The position numbers were made by a program, and so were the translations under genes. From contig NZ_NSEA01000008.1 of assembly GCF_002734285.1 (NCBI RefSeq), positions 1 to 60,852 of the forward strand: a DNA stretch of 60,852 nt. Reading direction: 5' to 3'. Below are positions 8,508 through 16,708 of the stretch, piece after piece. The first letter of the stretch is position 1. Each line of letters begins with the position of its first letter. Below the pieces are notes generated by a model that worked only from the letters and a program-made list of their open reading frames with translations, ran no database searches and was not told where the DNA came from. This DNA is from Fredinandcohnia onubensis. Its GTDB lineage: Bacteria; Bacillota; Bacilli; Bacillales; Bacillaceae_L.

Positions 8508-9026
8508 TTACCAACCTTTCCTTTTAGACAATGTTGTTATATGTGCAAGATGATGATTGCCATGCCAAGCGCAGAATCCTAAAAATACACCTAGTTTCAT
8601 TTCGCCACCTTCTGGATGAACATAGGTCAGTTGGAAGTCGTCTTTTGCAAAGTTTTGTAAGAGTTTTACCCAGCGCTTGTGAACACCCTCGATAATTGCT
8701 AATGAAGCATCAACTGGTAGAGTCGAATCTGCAAGCTTTGCCCATTCAGCTTCGTCATACGGTTTAATAACTGGATTATTTTCTGTTGCGGCTAATTTAA
8801 AACGAATATAAGAGTTCATCGATGCGTCTGCAATATGGTGAACTACCTGTCGAAGAGTCCAGCCACCTTCGCGATATGGTGTATCAAGCTGTTGGTCTGT
8901 TAAATCCTTCACTGCCGCCCTTACTAATGCAGGTAATTTCTCAATCTCATTAATCCAATTGGTTACTAATTCCCCTGTTAAAACACCCTGAAATTGGAAT
9001 TCTCCTATCGGATAACGTTCATCCAT
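8508..9026 (-). CDS. yfiT: DinB-fold metal-dependent transferase, YfiT/BstA type
   Basis: A 172-aa four-helix DinB/YfiT superfamily protein; the Bacillus relatives are metal-binding hydrolases or bacillithiol S-transferases. The metal ligands are visible as a His in QVVHHIADA (near residue 66) and the pair in WHGNHHLAHI near the C-terminus. The N-terminal YPIGEFQF motif is typical. The ATG at 9026 is preferred because AAGGAGGGG precedes it at good spacing; the ORF extends 16 residues further without support. Cytoplasmic; substrate unproven. Confidence 0.88.
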   Translation of the reverse strand: MDERYPIGEFQFQGVLTGELVTNWINEIEKLPALVRAAVKDLTDQQLDTPYREGGWTLRQVVHHIADASMNSYIRFKLAATENNPVIKPYDEAEWAKLADSTLPVDASLAIIEGVHKRWVKLLQNFAKDDFQLTYVHPEGGEMKLGVFLGFCAWHGNHHLAHITTLSKRKGW

Positions 9027-9163
9027 CCTTATTCCCCTCCTTGAAAATTCGAAATATTTTAGACATACCTCCATTTTAACAAAAACCTAGAATTATTTCT
9101 GCAACACATACTTAAAGAGTTTTGTTGGAGATTAAGGTATATAGGATTAAAGGAGGATTATGT

Positions 9164-10408
9164 ATGTATCGTTATATCATAATGGCACTTTGTTTATTTT
9201 TGTTAGGCCCAATCACTATTTTTGCAGAAAACCAAGAATCTATAAAAGCAAGTTTTATTCGAAATGGTGATGTTTGGTTATTAATAAACGACAAAGAAAT
9301 TCAAATTACTACTTCGAAAAACGTATACTCAAAGCCCTCTTGGTCCCGAGATGGCAAGTGGATCTTATATCAACTCTCTACACCATCAGAGTTTGAGAAG
9401 GATCAACAACAATCAGAGATATGGGCTTATCATGTAGAAACTGGTGAGAAAAAGAAACTATTCTATGATGGCTATGCACCAACCTGGTCTCCAACGAAAA
9501 ATGTGGTCGCTTTTAATGCTAGTGGAATCCTAGATATCTCTGATTTTATTCGTTTCTATAATATTGCAACAGGTGTACATGGCTTCACTTGGCTTCCAGA
9601 TGGAAGTGGCTTCCTCCTCTCATCCTCAGGCGTGTTACAGCCAGACGGATGGACAAGCGCGACACTTTATACAAAAAAGGTGAATGATAACTACAATGAC
9701 ATTGCTTTATACGGTGGGGTGGAACGTTTTTTCCAACTTCCGCGGGAAGTTGGCACAGCAAAAGAAAATAAATTAATAGCCGTGTATGCGGATCATTTTG
9801 AATACTCACCAAGTAAAAAATGGATCTCATTTATTGTTTCTCCTACTGCATCTTGGTCAATGGACAGCAATATGCTTTGCGTAATTGATAGCAACGGCAA
9901 AAATTTTGAAGTATTGGATGAGGTGATTTTTGGAGTTGGAAAACCGAAATGGTCCCCAAGTGCAGATACACTTGCGTATATTGCGGGTGGCGGAAGAATC
10001 GTCTTTGGCTTTAAAAACAAAGATTTAAAGGTTCGGGAAATGCCAGTTTCAAGTACGTATACTCCAACAGACTATGCAGAATTAGATTTTGAGTGGGTAT
10101 CAGACGAATCGATTGTTGTCTCTCGAATCCACGAACAGGAATGGACTAATGATTTTAGCAAGCACCCCCGCCCTTATCTTGTTCGGATTAATTTAAAAGA
10201 AAATAACCAAACAAAAATAACAGATCCTCCAAATGGTTTTGGAGACTTTAGTCCACAATTTGTGCCTTCTATTAATAAATTGGTATGGACTCGGGCCGCA
10301 TCTATCCTTGATCATAAAAGAACACTTTGGAAGGCAAATCCTGATGGAACTGATGCTAAGGAATGGATTCATGATATAGATGAAATTGTTTTTTACAACA
10401 GTGGATAG
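9164..10408 (+). CDS. Exported TolB-like beta-propeller protein
   Basis: A 414-aa protein with an N-terminal Sec signal (hydrophobic stretch at residues 4-18, likely cut after IFA) followed by PD40/WD40-like propeller blades. Repeated motifs such as KPSWSRDGKWILYQ, APTWSPTKN, KPKWSPSADTLAYI and FEWVSDESIVVS mark the blades. It is probably secreted or surface-held and may bind peptide or polysaccharide, but no enzyme residues are evident. GGAGGA lies six bases before the chosen ATG. It is a single-gene unit closed by a terminator. Confidence 0.8.
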   Translation: MYRYIIMALCLFLLGPITIFAENQESIKASFIRNGDVWLLINDKEIQITTSKNVYSKPSWSRDGKWILYQLSTPSEFEKDQQQSEIWAYHVETGEKKKLFYDGYAPTWSPTKNVVAFNASGILDISDFIRFYNIATGVHGFTWLPDGSGFLLSSSGVLQPDGWTSATLYTKKVNDNYNDIALYGGVERFFQLPREVGTAKENKLIAVYADHFEYSPSKKWISFIVSPTASWSMDSNMLCVIDSNGKNFEVLDEVIFGVGKPKWSPSADTLAYIAGGGRIVFGFKNKDLKVREMPVSSTYTPTDYAELDFEWVSDESIVVSRIHEQEWTNDFSKHPRPYLVRINLKENNQTKITDPPNGFGDFSPQFVPSINKLVWTRAASILDHKRTLWKANPDGTDAKEWIHDIDEIVFYNSG

Positions 10409-10438
10409 GCGAATCTAGCAGGATTCGCCTTTTTATAT
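10409..10438 (+). terminator. Intrinsic terminator
   Basis: Arms GGCGAATC and GGATTCGCC with a five-base loop, followed by TTTTT. It ends the propeller gene and overlaps the 3' end of the convergent yjbQ. Confidence 0.88.
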
Positions 10439-10828
10439 GATTTTTACATAAAAGGTACGTGTTCGTGGACCATCAAACTCACAAAAATAGATGCCTTGCC
10501 ATGTACCTAATAGTAAACGTCCTTCTGTCACAATTACGTGTTGTGATGCGCCGACAGTACTTGCCTTCATATGAGCGGCAGTATTTCCTTCCATATGACG
10601 GTCTAGCTCATGATGCCATGGGTAGACTTCATCGAAACGACGTAACATATCCTGTTTCACATCAGGGTCCGCATTTTCATTTATTGTTATTCCAGCTGTA
10701 GTATGGGGGCAATATACGACCACTGCGCACCCTTTCATTCCACTTTGATCAACGACGTCTTGAATTTTGTCAGTTACATCGATCATTTGGTCACGCTTAT
10801 TTGTTTGTATAGTGAACTTTTGCAGCAT
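10433..10828 (-). CDS. yjbQ: YjbQ family protein (secondary thiamine-phosphate synthase-like)
   Basis: A 131-aa member of the UPF0047/YjbQ family. Signature blocks are [18 protein letters not shown] (residues about 42-60), [13 protein letters not shown] and the C-terminal [17 protein letters not shown]. The family has weak thiamine-phosphate synthase activity in E. coli, which may not be its main role. The next gene on the strand is a zinc-ribbon protein 23 bp upstream, so the two may be cotranscribed. Confidence 0.92.
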   Translation of the reverse strand: MLQKFTIQTNKRDQMIDVTDKIQDVVDQSGMKGCAVVVYCPHTTAGITINENADPDVKQDMLRRFDEVYPWHHELDRHMEGNTAAHMKASTVGASQHVIVTEGRLLLGTWQGIYFCEFDGPRTRTFYVKII

Positions 10829-10851
10829 GATTAATTTGTCTCCTTCAGTAA

Positions 10852-11055
10852 TTATCCAAAGAATAAATCAAGTATGTTTGATGCTTTCGAAGAATCCTTG
10901 TTATAAAATTCGGAGTATCCACAATTCTTACAATACACCACAGTAAAACGATTATTTTGGATATCTAGCATTTTTGTAATCCCTGAACCTGTCATCGAAA
11001 CATCCTTCGTCCCCGCATTCGTACTTCCACATTTAACGCAGCCTTTACCTTGCAT
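10852..11055 (-). CDS. Small zinc-ribbon protein
   Basis: The 67-aa protein carries two Cys pairs, CVKC (residues 6-9) and CKNC (43-46), which make a zinc ribbon of the type found in predicted nucleic-acid-binding proteins (COG3478-like). A GGGG-containing ribosome-binding site precedes the ATG. Cytoplasmic, function unknown. It lies directly upstream of yjbQ on the same strand. Confidence 0.82.
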   Translation of the reverse strand: MQGKGCVKCGSTNAGTKDVSMTGSGITKMLDIQNNRFTVVYCKNCGYSEFYNKDSSKASNILDLFFG

Positions 11056-11112
11056 AAAATCCCCTCCATTAAGTTCTAATAGTATTATTTACGGATATAT
11101 GGGAAAATAGTT

Positions 11113-12009
11113 TCAAAATTTTTTATTTTTTATTTGTGCAAGAGCCAGGTCAATTGTAGGATAGCTAAAAGTAAAGCCTTCTTTTACGAGACGTTCTGGA
11201 ATAACCCATCTACTTTTTAATATTAGTTCCGTTTCCGTTCTAATAAAAATCGCACCAAGTTCAAGAAGCCAAGCTGGTGCAGGCAAGCCTAGTCTCCGAT
11301 TAAAAGCTCTTTTAAGAGCATTCATCAACTCACGATTTGTAATGGGGTTCGGTGTTGAACAGTTAAATACTCCAGATAAGTGGTTGTGGTCTTGAATGTA
11401 AAGAATGATATTGAATAAATCCTCAATATGAATCCAACTGAATTTTTGAGTCCCAGGCCCCTGAATTCCACCTAGCCCAAAGCATACTAAGTTTTTATAA
11501 GGAATCATTACACCTCCATCTGAACCAAGGACTATCGAAATGCGCAGAGCTACTTGCCTTGTTTTCGGTAAAGTAAAGGAGAAAAAGGACTCCTCCCACC
11601 TTTTTGCTACCTCTACTGAGAAACCAGTTCCAATTTCACCGTTTTCCTCGGTCATCGGTCTGTCTTCCGCGTGGCGATAGATTGTGGCTGTACTAGAATT
11701 AATCCATAAGGCTGGTGGATTGTTACATTCTTTTATTGCATCCCCCAATAGTTTTGTAGTTTCTGTTCGTGAATTGAGAATTTCTTGTTTGTTTTTCTCG
11801 TTGTATCTACAATTAACAGACTTACCAGCAAGGTTAATCAGCATTTCAGCATCCTCTAATGCTTGTATAATACCTCTTTTATCGTTCCATGTTATGTTTG
11901 GTTCATTTCTAGAAACAACTTTAACGTCATAGCCAAGTTCAGTTAATTTTTTATAAAAATAAGTACCCACAAACCCGGTACCACCCGCAAGGACAATCTT
12001 CTTTTTCAT
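11113..12009 (-). CDS. yfhF: NAD(P)-dependent epimerase-like protein YfhF (TIGR01777)
   Basis: A 298-aa extended short-chain dehydrogenase with the N-terminal nucleotide motif GGTGFVGTYF (residues 9-18) and the family-specific C-terminal DUF1731 region (LGLPAPAWLLELGAIFIRTETELILKS). Catalytic SDR residues appear degenerate: the YxxxK motif is not obvious, as in other TIGR01777 proteins, so its reaction is uncertain. It diverges from the NERD gene at 12115 and sits 58 bp upstream of the zinc-ribbon gene. Confidence 0.88.
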   Translation of the reverse strand: MKKKIVLAGGTGFVGTYFYKKLTELGYDVKVVSRNEPNITWNDKRGIIQALEDAEMLINLAGKSVNCRYNEKNKQEILNSRTETTKLLGDAIKECNNPPALWINSSTATIYRHAEDRPMTEENGEIGTGFSVEVAKRWEESFFSFTLPKTRQVALRISIVLGSDGGVMIPYKNLVCFGLGGIQGPGTQKFSWIHIEDLFNIILYIQDHNHLSGVFNCSTPNPITNRELMNALKRAFNRRLGLPAPAWLLELGAIFIRTETELILKSRWVIPERLVKEGFTFSYPTIDLALAQIKNKKF

Positions 12010-12114
12010 AACTCCATCCCCTTTTCTATACGTATAAATAGTTTACCATTTTCTGGTGCTAGTTGCGAAAAATGAGTATAATAGATTTGAAGTTAAATAG
12101 GAAGGTTGTGAATT

Positions 12115-13014
12115 ATGGTTTACAAGGAACGAACGGAATCGATTGTGATTAAAATTATGAAATTACTACAAAGTAGAAACGAATTAAAAGAAAAACAATA
12201 TTGTTCAAATCTGATTAAGGGATATGAAGGAGAAGTTTTGTTTGATTCTTATACTAATAAGTTAGCATGCCAATGTTTGATTATAAATGATTTATTACTC
12301 CAATATAATAACACCACATTCCAAATCGATACCCTACTAATTACCCCAGACAAACTGTATATTTTTGAAGTGAAAAATTATGAAGGCGATTATTATTTTG
12401 AATCAGACATCCTCTACAAGAAACCAAAGAAAGAAGTCAGCAATCCACTTAACCAGCTTCATCGTAGTGAATCTTTACTTCGCCAATTACTCCAAAGTTA
12501 TGGTTTTACAATACCAATTCAAGCTTTCGTTGTATTTGTAAACCCCGCTTTTACCCTTTACCAAGCACCACTTACAAAACCCATTATCTTTCCAACACAA
12601 TTACATTCATTTTTCCAAAACCTAAATAAGTCTACTGCAAAATTAAATAAGAAACATAATGTACTAGCGTACAAGCTAGTATCATTGCATATGGAGGAGT
12701 CTCCGTATAGTACATTACCGAAATATAAGTATAGTGACTTGCGTAAAGGGATTTGTTGTGTGAATTGTGGTTCATTTTCTGTGAATGTTGTTGGAAGAAA
12801 GTGTATTTGCCAAAAATGTGGTAGGGAAGAGATGGTTGTGGATGCTGTAAAACGTAGCACGGACGAACTAAAAATACTCTTTCCCGATTTAAAGATCACA
12901 ACAAATATTATTCATGATTGGTGTAAGGTTGTGGAGTCCAAACGACGAATTGGTAGGATATTGGATAAGTTTTATAATAAAAACGGATTGCATCAATGGA
13001 CTTACTATGATTAA
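12115..13014 (+). CDS. NERD nuclease-related domain protein with zinc ribbon (paralogue 1)
   Basis: The 299-aa protein has an N-terminal helix, a NERD domain (about residues 35-145) and a C-terminal zinc ribbon. NERD residues of a PD-(D/E)XK-like site are visible: E40 in GYEGE, D72 in QIDTL, E85 and K87 in FEVKN, and Q114 with R117 after NPL. The ribbon has C215/C218 and C232/C235, followed by a helical tail with a possible helix-turn-helix (FPDLKITTNIIHDW). AGGAAGG precedes the ATG. It is clearly paralogous to the protein at 59459. Starting 40 bp past its stop is a 52-bp tandem repeat array. NERD proteins are predicted nucleases; activity here is not shown. Confidence 0.88.
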   Translation: MVYKERTESIVIKIMKLLQSRNELKEKQYCSNLIKGYEGEVLFDSYTNKLACQCLIINDLLLQYNNTTFQIDTLLITPDKLYIFEVKNYEGDYYFESDILYKKPKKEVSNPLNQLHRSESLLRQLLQSYGFTIPIQAFVVFVNPAFTLYQAPLTKPIIFPTQLHSFFQNLNKSTAKLNKKHNVLAYKLVSLHMEESPYSTLPKYKYSDLRKGICCVNCGSFSVNVVGRKCICQKCGREEMVVDAVKRSTDELKILFPDLKITTNIIHDWCKVVESKRRIGRILDKFYNKNGLHQWTYYD

Positions 13015-13054
13015 TATAACTTAAAAAAATTATAGACTTATATATATTTATAGC

Positions 13055-13304
13055 ATGAAGAACATAATCTAAGCGTCATTGACGAGTTAAGTACTTCATT
13101 CGGGGTATGAGGAACGTAACCTAAGCATCATTAACGAGTTAAGTACTTCATCCAAGGTTTGAGGAACATAACTTAAGCTACATTGACGAGTTAAGTACTT
13201 CACCAAGCGCATGAGGAACATAAGCTATGTTTCATCAACAAGTTAAGTACTTCATCCAGGGTATGAAGAACATAACCCAAGTTTCATCAACAAGTTAAGT
13301 ACTT
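13055..13304 (+). repeat. Tandem array A: five 52-bp hairpin units after NERD gene 1
   Basis: Units start at 13055, 13107, 13159, 13211 and 13263, an exact 52-bp step; the last is cut short. Each unit holds imperfect inverted arms, typically ATGAGGAACATAAC and GTTAAGTACTTCAT (11 of 14 positions pair), around a loop of about 17 bases, then a seven-base linker. Units are diverged copies with no unique spacers. The array is on the transcribed strand of the NERD gene with no terminator before it, so it may be its 3' untranslated region. Confidence 0.92.
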
Positions 13305-13327
13305 AAATCAATCCCATAATTAATAAC

Positions 13328-13355
13328 CAAAACAGGCACCCAACCTGGGTGCCTG
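13328..13355 (-). terminator. Intrinsic terminator of ribU
   Basis: Arms CAGGCACCC and GGGTGCCTG with a five-base loop, followed on the minus strand by TTTTGG. It may also stop transcription arriving through array A from the plus strand. Confidence 0.8.
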
Positions 13356-13368
13356 CCATTACAGAACT

Positions 13369-13944
13369 CTATATCGATGAGGCTTGTTTATTGATCCACG
13401 GATGTAAGCGAGCATACAACAGCATGAAGATTGTTGCCACTATCAATCCTTTTAGTAAATTAAACGGTAAGATTGCGTAAACCACCATTTTGAGTGTCTC
13501 TGGTGAAGACATCGCTGGGATATTCAAGAAAAAGTTGAATGCCGGTAAGAAGACATAATAGTTAAGAACACTCATGATGATGGCCATCATGGCTGTGCCG
13601 CCAATTAATCCGATTGTTAGGCCTAATTTTGTTTTTAATAGTTTAAAAATGTAGTAGGTTGTTAGAACAAATATAATCCCTGCTACAAAGTTTGAGATGT
13701 GACCGACGGGTACACCTGTTTCACTGCCGGTAATAAAATAATCAATCAAGTTTTTGAATAATTCAACTAAGATACCGGCCATCGGTCCAAAAATAAGTGC
13801 TGCTAGTAAAGCTGGAACATCACTAAAGTCGACGTTCAAGAAGCTTGGGAATGTTGGCAATGGAAAATTGAAGAACATTAGGATGTACGAAATCGTACTC
13901 AACATTGCAATTGCCACAAATTGACGTAAAGGTATTTTTTTCAT
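13369..13944 (-). CDS. ribU: ECF transporter riboflavin-binding S component RibU
   Basis: A 191-aa integral membrane protein of the RibU/YpaA (FmnP) family that binds riboflavin and docks onto the shared energy-coupling ECF module, which is not in this window. Six hydrophobic helices are visible, with typical motifs LPTFPSFLNVDFSDVPALL (residues about 30-50) and GPMAGILVELFKN. The ATG at 13944 follows GAGGAGAGG; the 12 further in-frame residues upstream lack support. An FMN riboswitch with a terminator lies upstream and explains repression by flavin sufficiency. Confidence 0.95.
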   Translation of the reverse strand: MKKIPLRQFVAIAMLSTISYILMFFNFPLPTFPSFLNVDFSDVPALLAALIFGPMAGILVELFKNLIDYFITGSETGVPVGHISNFVAGIIFVLTTYYIFKLLKTKLGLTIGLIGGTAMMAIIMSVLNYYVFLPAFNFFLNIPAMSSPETLKMVVYAILPFNLLKGLIVATIFMLLYARLHPWINKQASSI

Positions 13945-14011
13945 TTTTCTTTCCTCTCCTCTTTTGTCGATCCACCTCAAAAGAAGAAAGGTTCAGCTTG
14001 TTAAGACATAC

Positions 14012-14051
14012 CCAAATAATAACCCCCAAGAAATAGTTTCTTGAGGGAGTT
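14012..14051 (-). terminator. Riboswitch-controlled terminator before ribU
   Basis: Minus-strand arms AACTCCCTCAAGAAA and TTTCTTGGGGGTT with a three-base loop, followed by a T-rich ATTATTT. It is placed between the FMN aptamer and the ribU start, so it is the likely off switch. Confidence 0.75.
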
Positions 14052-14110
14052 AATGTAAAGGCATGCTTAATAAACGTTCAAAACGTAAAAATTTTTGAAC
14101 GCGCAGAACC

Positions 14111-14235
14111 TCCATCTTCTCCCATCCAGACTATACTGTCGGCTTTGGAATCGCACCAAATCCTGCCTTGCGGCTCGCGGGCTTAGAGAATTAACTCATC
14201 ACCGCCGGTCGGGATTTTCACCCGGCCCCGAAGAT
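14111..14235 (-). ncRNA. FMN riboswitch (RFN element)
   Basis: Reading the minus strand, all conserved RFN blocks are present: ATCTTCGGGGC, GGGTGAAAATCCCGACCGG, CGGTGATGAG, AGCCCGCGAGC, GGATTTGGTG, ATTCCAAAGCCGACAGTATAG and CTGGATGGGAGAAGATGG, the last pairing back with the first. It lies 167 bp upstream of ribU and controls the flavin transporter by premature termination. Confidence 0.96.
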
Positions 14236-14258
14236 AGATCATTATTTAATTACAATTT

Positions 14259-14287
14259 ATTGTATCAAGTTTATAGATTATTGTGAA
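14259..14287 (-). promoter_or_regulatory. Putative promoter of the FMN riboswitch
   Basis: Minus strand: -35 TTCACA, 17-bp spacer, -10 TACAAT, ending about 24 bases before the aptamer. Confidence 0.6.
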
Positions 14288-14404
14288 GCAATTTGCTTCT
14301 AACCGCCCAATTAATTATAAAAGTTCCCTGTTTCTTAAGCTAACGAGTTCTATTTAGGTGGACAAAAAATAAAAAAACAGCAGAAATCACACGAATTTCA
14401 GTAT

Positions 14405-14435
14405 CAAAAAAGCATCGGTTTTAGCTTCGATGCTT
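14405..14435 (-). terminator. Intrinsic terminator
   Basis: Arms AAGCATCG and CGATGCTT followed on the minus strand by TTTTTTG; closes the small membrane gene at 14522. Confidence 0.82.
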
Positions 14436-14521
14436 ATTAATCGTTTTAATATTTAGGATAAAAAATCGCAATCTAATCTGCTATTAGTAAGTCCCATATT
14501 GGGTACACCTGCTAATGGTAT

Positions 14522-14773
14522 TTAAAGAATTAAAAATATAAAAGCTATATGTCCCACAGATGTAATTCCTACAACTGCCTGTCCGATAATACTAATTACT
14601 TTAGAAATATCACTTTTCCAATCTTTCCTCATCATATAACCGAGATAAAAAAGAGATACAATCGGACTAAAATATCCTAAAATCCCCAATACGCTATTCC
14701 ATTCAGTATACCTATCAACGGAAAAAATCACTAACAACGCAACATTAAATACTAACAATAGGTAATTTTTCAA
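14522..14773 (-). CDS. Small membrane protein, 83 aa
   Basis: Three hydrophobic segments (about residues 3-19, 27-48 and 60-83) with a short basic loop MMRKDWKSD mark it as an integral membrane protein. I do not recognise the family. The start is a TTG preceded by GGGGGTG seven bases upstream. A terminator lies about 85 bp downstream. It stands alone next to a long stretch without convincing genes. Confidence 0.65.
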   Translation of the reverse strand: MKNYLLLVFNVALLVIFSVDRYTEWNSVLGILGYFSPIVSLFYLGYMMRKDWKSDISKVISIIGQAVVGITSVGHIAFIFLIL

Positions 14774-14983
14774 TTAACTTCACCCCCTCACGACTTTTGC
14801 TATTTATTTTTCAATTTTAGAGTGTATTCCCAATGACCTTTAATAATTTCAGTTGTCTATTTACCTGAAATACAATATATCTTCAATTTTAAATCTCTTG
14901 TCTGTAATACCCAACGCTGTGTGGAAGTCAACTTCTGCATAACAAATGATTTATAAGGAAGGCAGAAATTGTCGTTTTATTTT

Positions 14984-15255
14984 TTACTCAACTGGCAATC
15001 CCTCCGTCTGCGATTCCTCGATATCCAATAGCTTCGAGAGTTTCTTGGTATTCCGCTTTTTCAATGCCCAATCTCGAAACCGTTCATCCCCCTGAATTTG
15101 GTTCAATTAAAATTCAACAAACTTCATTTATGGTGTAATCAATTTAGTTTAGAGTAGGTTTTAACCAAATCTAAAGTTTTCTGCGGTAATTCCCTATCGT
15201 TCTTTGTTAAATTCTTCTCTTTTGGCATCATAAATCGCAAATTTATCGCTCCCAT
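14984..15255 (-). pseudogene. Possible gene remnant: two short frames
   Basis: Two neighbouring minus-strand frames have a protein-like composition: 15139-15255 (38 codons, from MGAINLRFMMPKEK to KTYSKLN) and 14984-15106 (40 codons from a TTG, with DERFRDWALKKRNTKK and ending EGLPVE). Neither has a good ribosome-binding site, and stop codons separate them. They may be two small genes or fragments of one inactivated gene. I do not recognise the family. Confidence 0.3.
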
Positions 15256-15320
15256 TTGATAGGGAAAATACCCTAATTTTAGTATATATTATAGAACCGT
15301 AAAATTGTAAATAATATACG

Positions 15321-15342
15321 TTGTACAATGGCTATTGTACAA
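15321..15342. promoter_or_regulatory. Perfect inverted repeat, possible operator
   Basis: TTGTACAAT and ATTGTACAA separated by GGCT. The arms are nine-base perfect matches and no T-run follows directly, so a protein-binding site is as likely as an RNA hairpin. Confidence 0.4.
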
Positions 15343-15511
15343 GCAAGTTTTTCTGCTAAAATCAGTGTCATTTTTACTTGGGATTTCAACAAATGTCTAT
15401 ATACCAACAAAAAATGACCTACTCGCTATCGCGTATAGGTCTGTGATTTTTTATGCTATTTTACTGTTTTGTCCCCCAAAAGAGAACCCGTTATTTCTTA
15501 AGCAAAGGCAT

Positions 15512-16513
15512 TTACTTTCCATCCACAACTTCTTTTAATATCTCATACGAACGTTTTTGTTTATTTGGATCATAAATGTATGAAACTGCCATTAGTTCAT
15601 CGACATTATATTTTTCTTGGAAATTTGTTAATTGGTTCCGGATGGAATCTTTACTTCCTAATAAAGTAACACTGGACATAGAAGTTGCCATTTCTTTTTC
15701 AGGCTGATTCCAAAGGTCATCCATGTTATCAACGGGTGGCAGTAATGGGTTTTGTGTACCACGAACAACATTTAGGAAAAATTGTTGCATGGTTGTGAGT
15801 TCCCGTTTAGCCTCTTCATCGGTTTCTGTTGCAATTACATTTAGGCAAACCATCATGTATGGTGAGCTTAAATATTCCGATGGTTCAAAACGTTTACGGT
15901 AAATGGTAATAGCTTCTTCCATGAACCGAGGTGCAAAATGTGATGCAAAAACATATGGCAGTCCTAATTTGGCAGCCAAATATGCTGAATCCGTTGAAGA
16001 GCCAAGAATATATATTGGTACATTTGTACCAACTCCCGGATAAGCTTTTACATAGCCTTGTTTTTCCATTGGTCCAAAGTATGTGAGTAAGGCATTTACA
16101 TCATTAGGGAAAGTATAGACAGAATCATTATGTGAACGTCTTAAAGCACTTGCGGTCATCATGTCCGTTCCTGGTGCACGGCCAAGCCCTAAATCAAGAC
16201 GGTCTGGATAAATGGTCGCCATTGTTCCAAATTGTTCAGCCACAACAAGTGGTGAATGGTTTGGAAGCATGATGCCCCCTGATCCAACCCGAATTTTTTC
16301 GGTGTGTTCTAAGGTATGTTTTATTAAAATTGGAGTTGCTGAACTAACGAGTGTTGGTGAGTTGTGGTGTTCAGCAATCCAATAACGTTTGTATCCCATT
16401 TGTTCTGTTGCTTGTGCTAGGTCAACCATAGCATTGATTGCGTCTTTCCCATTCTCTCCCTTGCGAATTGGAGCAAGGTTTAGAACGGAGACTGGTATAT
16501 TTATATTTGTCAT
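15512..16513 (-). CDS. Luciferase-like (LLM class) flavin monooxygenase
   Basis: A 333-aa TIM-barrel flavin-dependent oxidoreductase of the bacterial luciferase superfamily, in the MsnO8/YwcH-type branch. Typical blocks are [20 protein letters not shown] (residues about 42-62), [22 protein letters not shown] and [15 protein letters not shown]2 with molecular oxygen is the expected cofactor pair; the substrate is unknown. I start at the ATG at 16513 with GAAGGG upstream. It diverges from the Nramp-like gene, with an 18-bp palindrome in the shared upstream region. Confidence 0.92.
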   Translation of the reverse strand: MTNINIPVSVLNLAPIRKGENGKDAINAMVDLAQATEQMGYKRYWIAEHHNSPTLVSSATPILIKHTLEHTEKIRVGSGGIMLPNHSPLVVAEQFGTMATIYPDRLDLGLGRAPGTDMMTASALRRSHNDSVYTFPNDVNALLTYFGPMEKQGYVKAYPGVGTNVPIYILGSSTDSAYLAAKLGLPYVFASHFAPRFMEEAITIYRKRFEPSEYLSSPYMMVCLNVIATETDEEAKRELTTMQQFFLNVVRGTQNPLLPPVDNMDDLWNQPEKEMATSMSSVTLLGSKDSIRNQLTNFQEKYNVDELMAVSYIYDPNKQKRSYEILKEVVDGK

Positions 16514-16593
16514 TTCACGAATCCCTTCTTCCATTTTTCTTCAGTCCTATTTTATCAATTGAAAGGAAAGAAACAAACTTTCCTGCTTGAGTC

Positions 16594-16611
16594 AATATTC
16601 CTAGGAATATT
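16594..16611. promoter_or_regulatory. 18-bp perfect palindrome between divergent genes
   Basis: AATATTCCTAGGAATATT is fully self-complementary and lies about 80 bp from the start of the monooxygenase gene and 97 bp from the Nramp-like gene. A dimeric regulator site is plausible; no regulator gene is adjacent. Confidence 0.4.
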
Positions 16612-16708
16612 CAGACCATTTGAATCAAGTTTATTTAACTAGTGTGTGATAAAATTTTAGACTATAGAATTATTGGAATAATCAAATAACATTCAAAGGG
16701 GGCACTTT

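Larger units (their letters stand above)
14790..15510. other. 720-bp stretch with no convincing intact gene
   Basis: Between the small membrane gene and the luciferase-like gene I see no complete gene. The minus strand holds two short open frames (see 14984-15255), and the plus strand an unsupported 67-codon frame at 15335. A perfect inverted repeat is at 15321-15342. The stretch looks like decayed coding DNA. Confidence 0.5.

Noticed and set aside
13055-13304. CRISPR array
   Set aside because: Same reason: 52-bp units are similar over their full length and only five copies are present, without cas genes.
14095-14286. 63-codon plus-strand open frame
   Set aside because: It lies antisense over the FMN riboswitch and its promoter; the conserved RNA explains the sequence.
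15335-15538. 67-codon plus-strand frame
   Set aside because: No ribosome-binding site, and it runs into the convergent monooxygenase gene; composition is not convincing.
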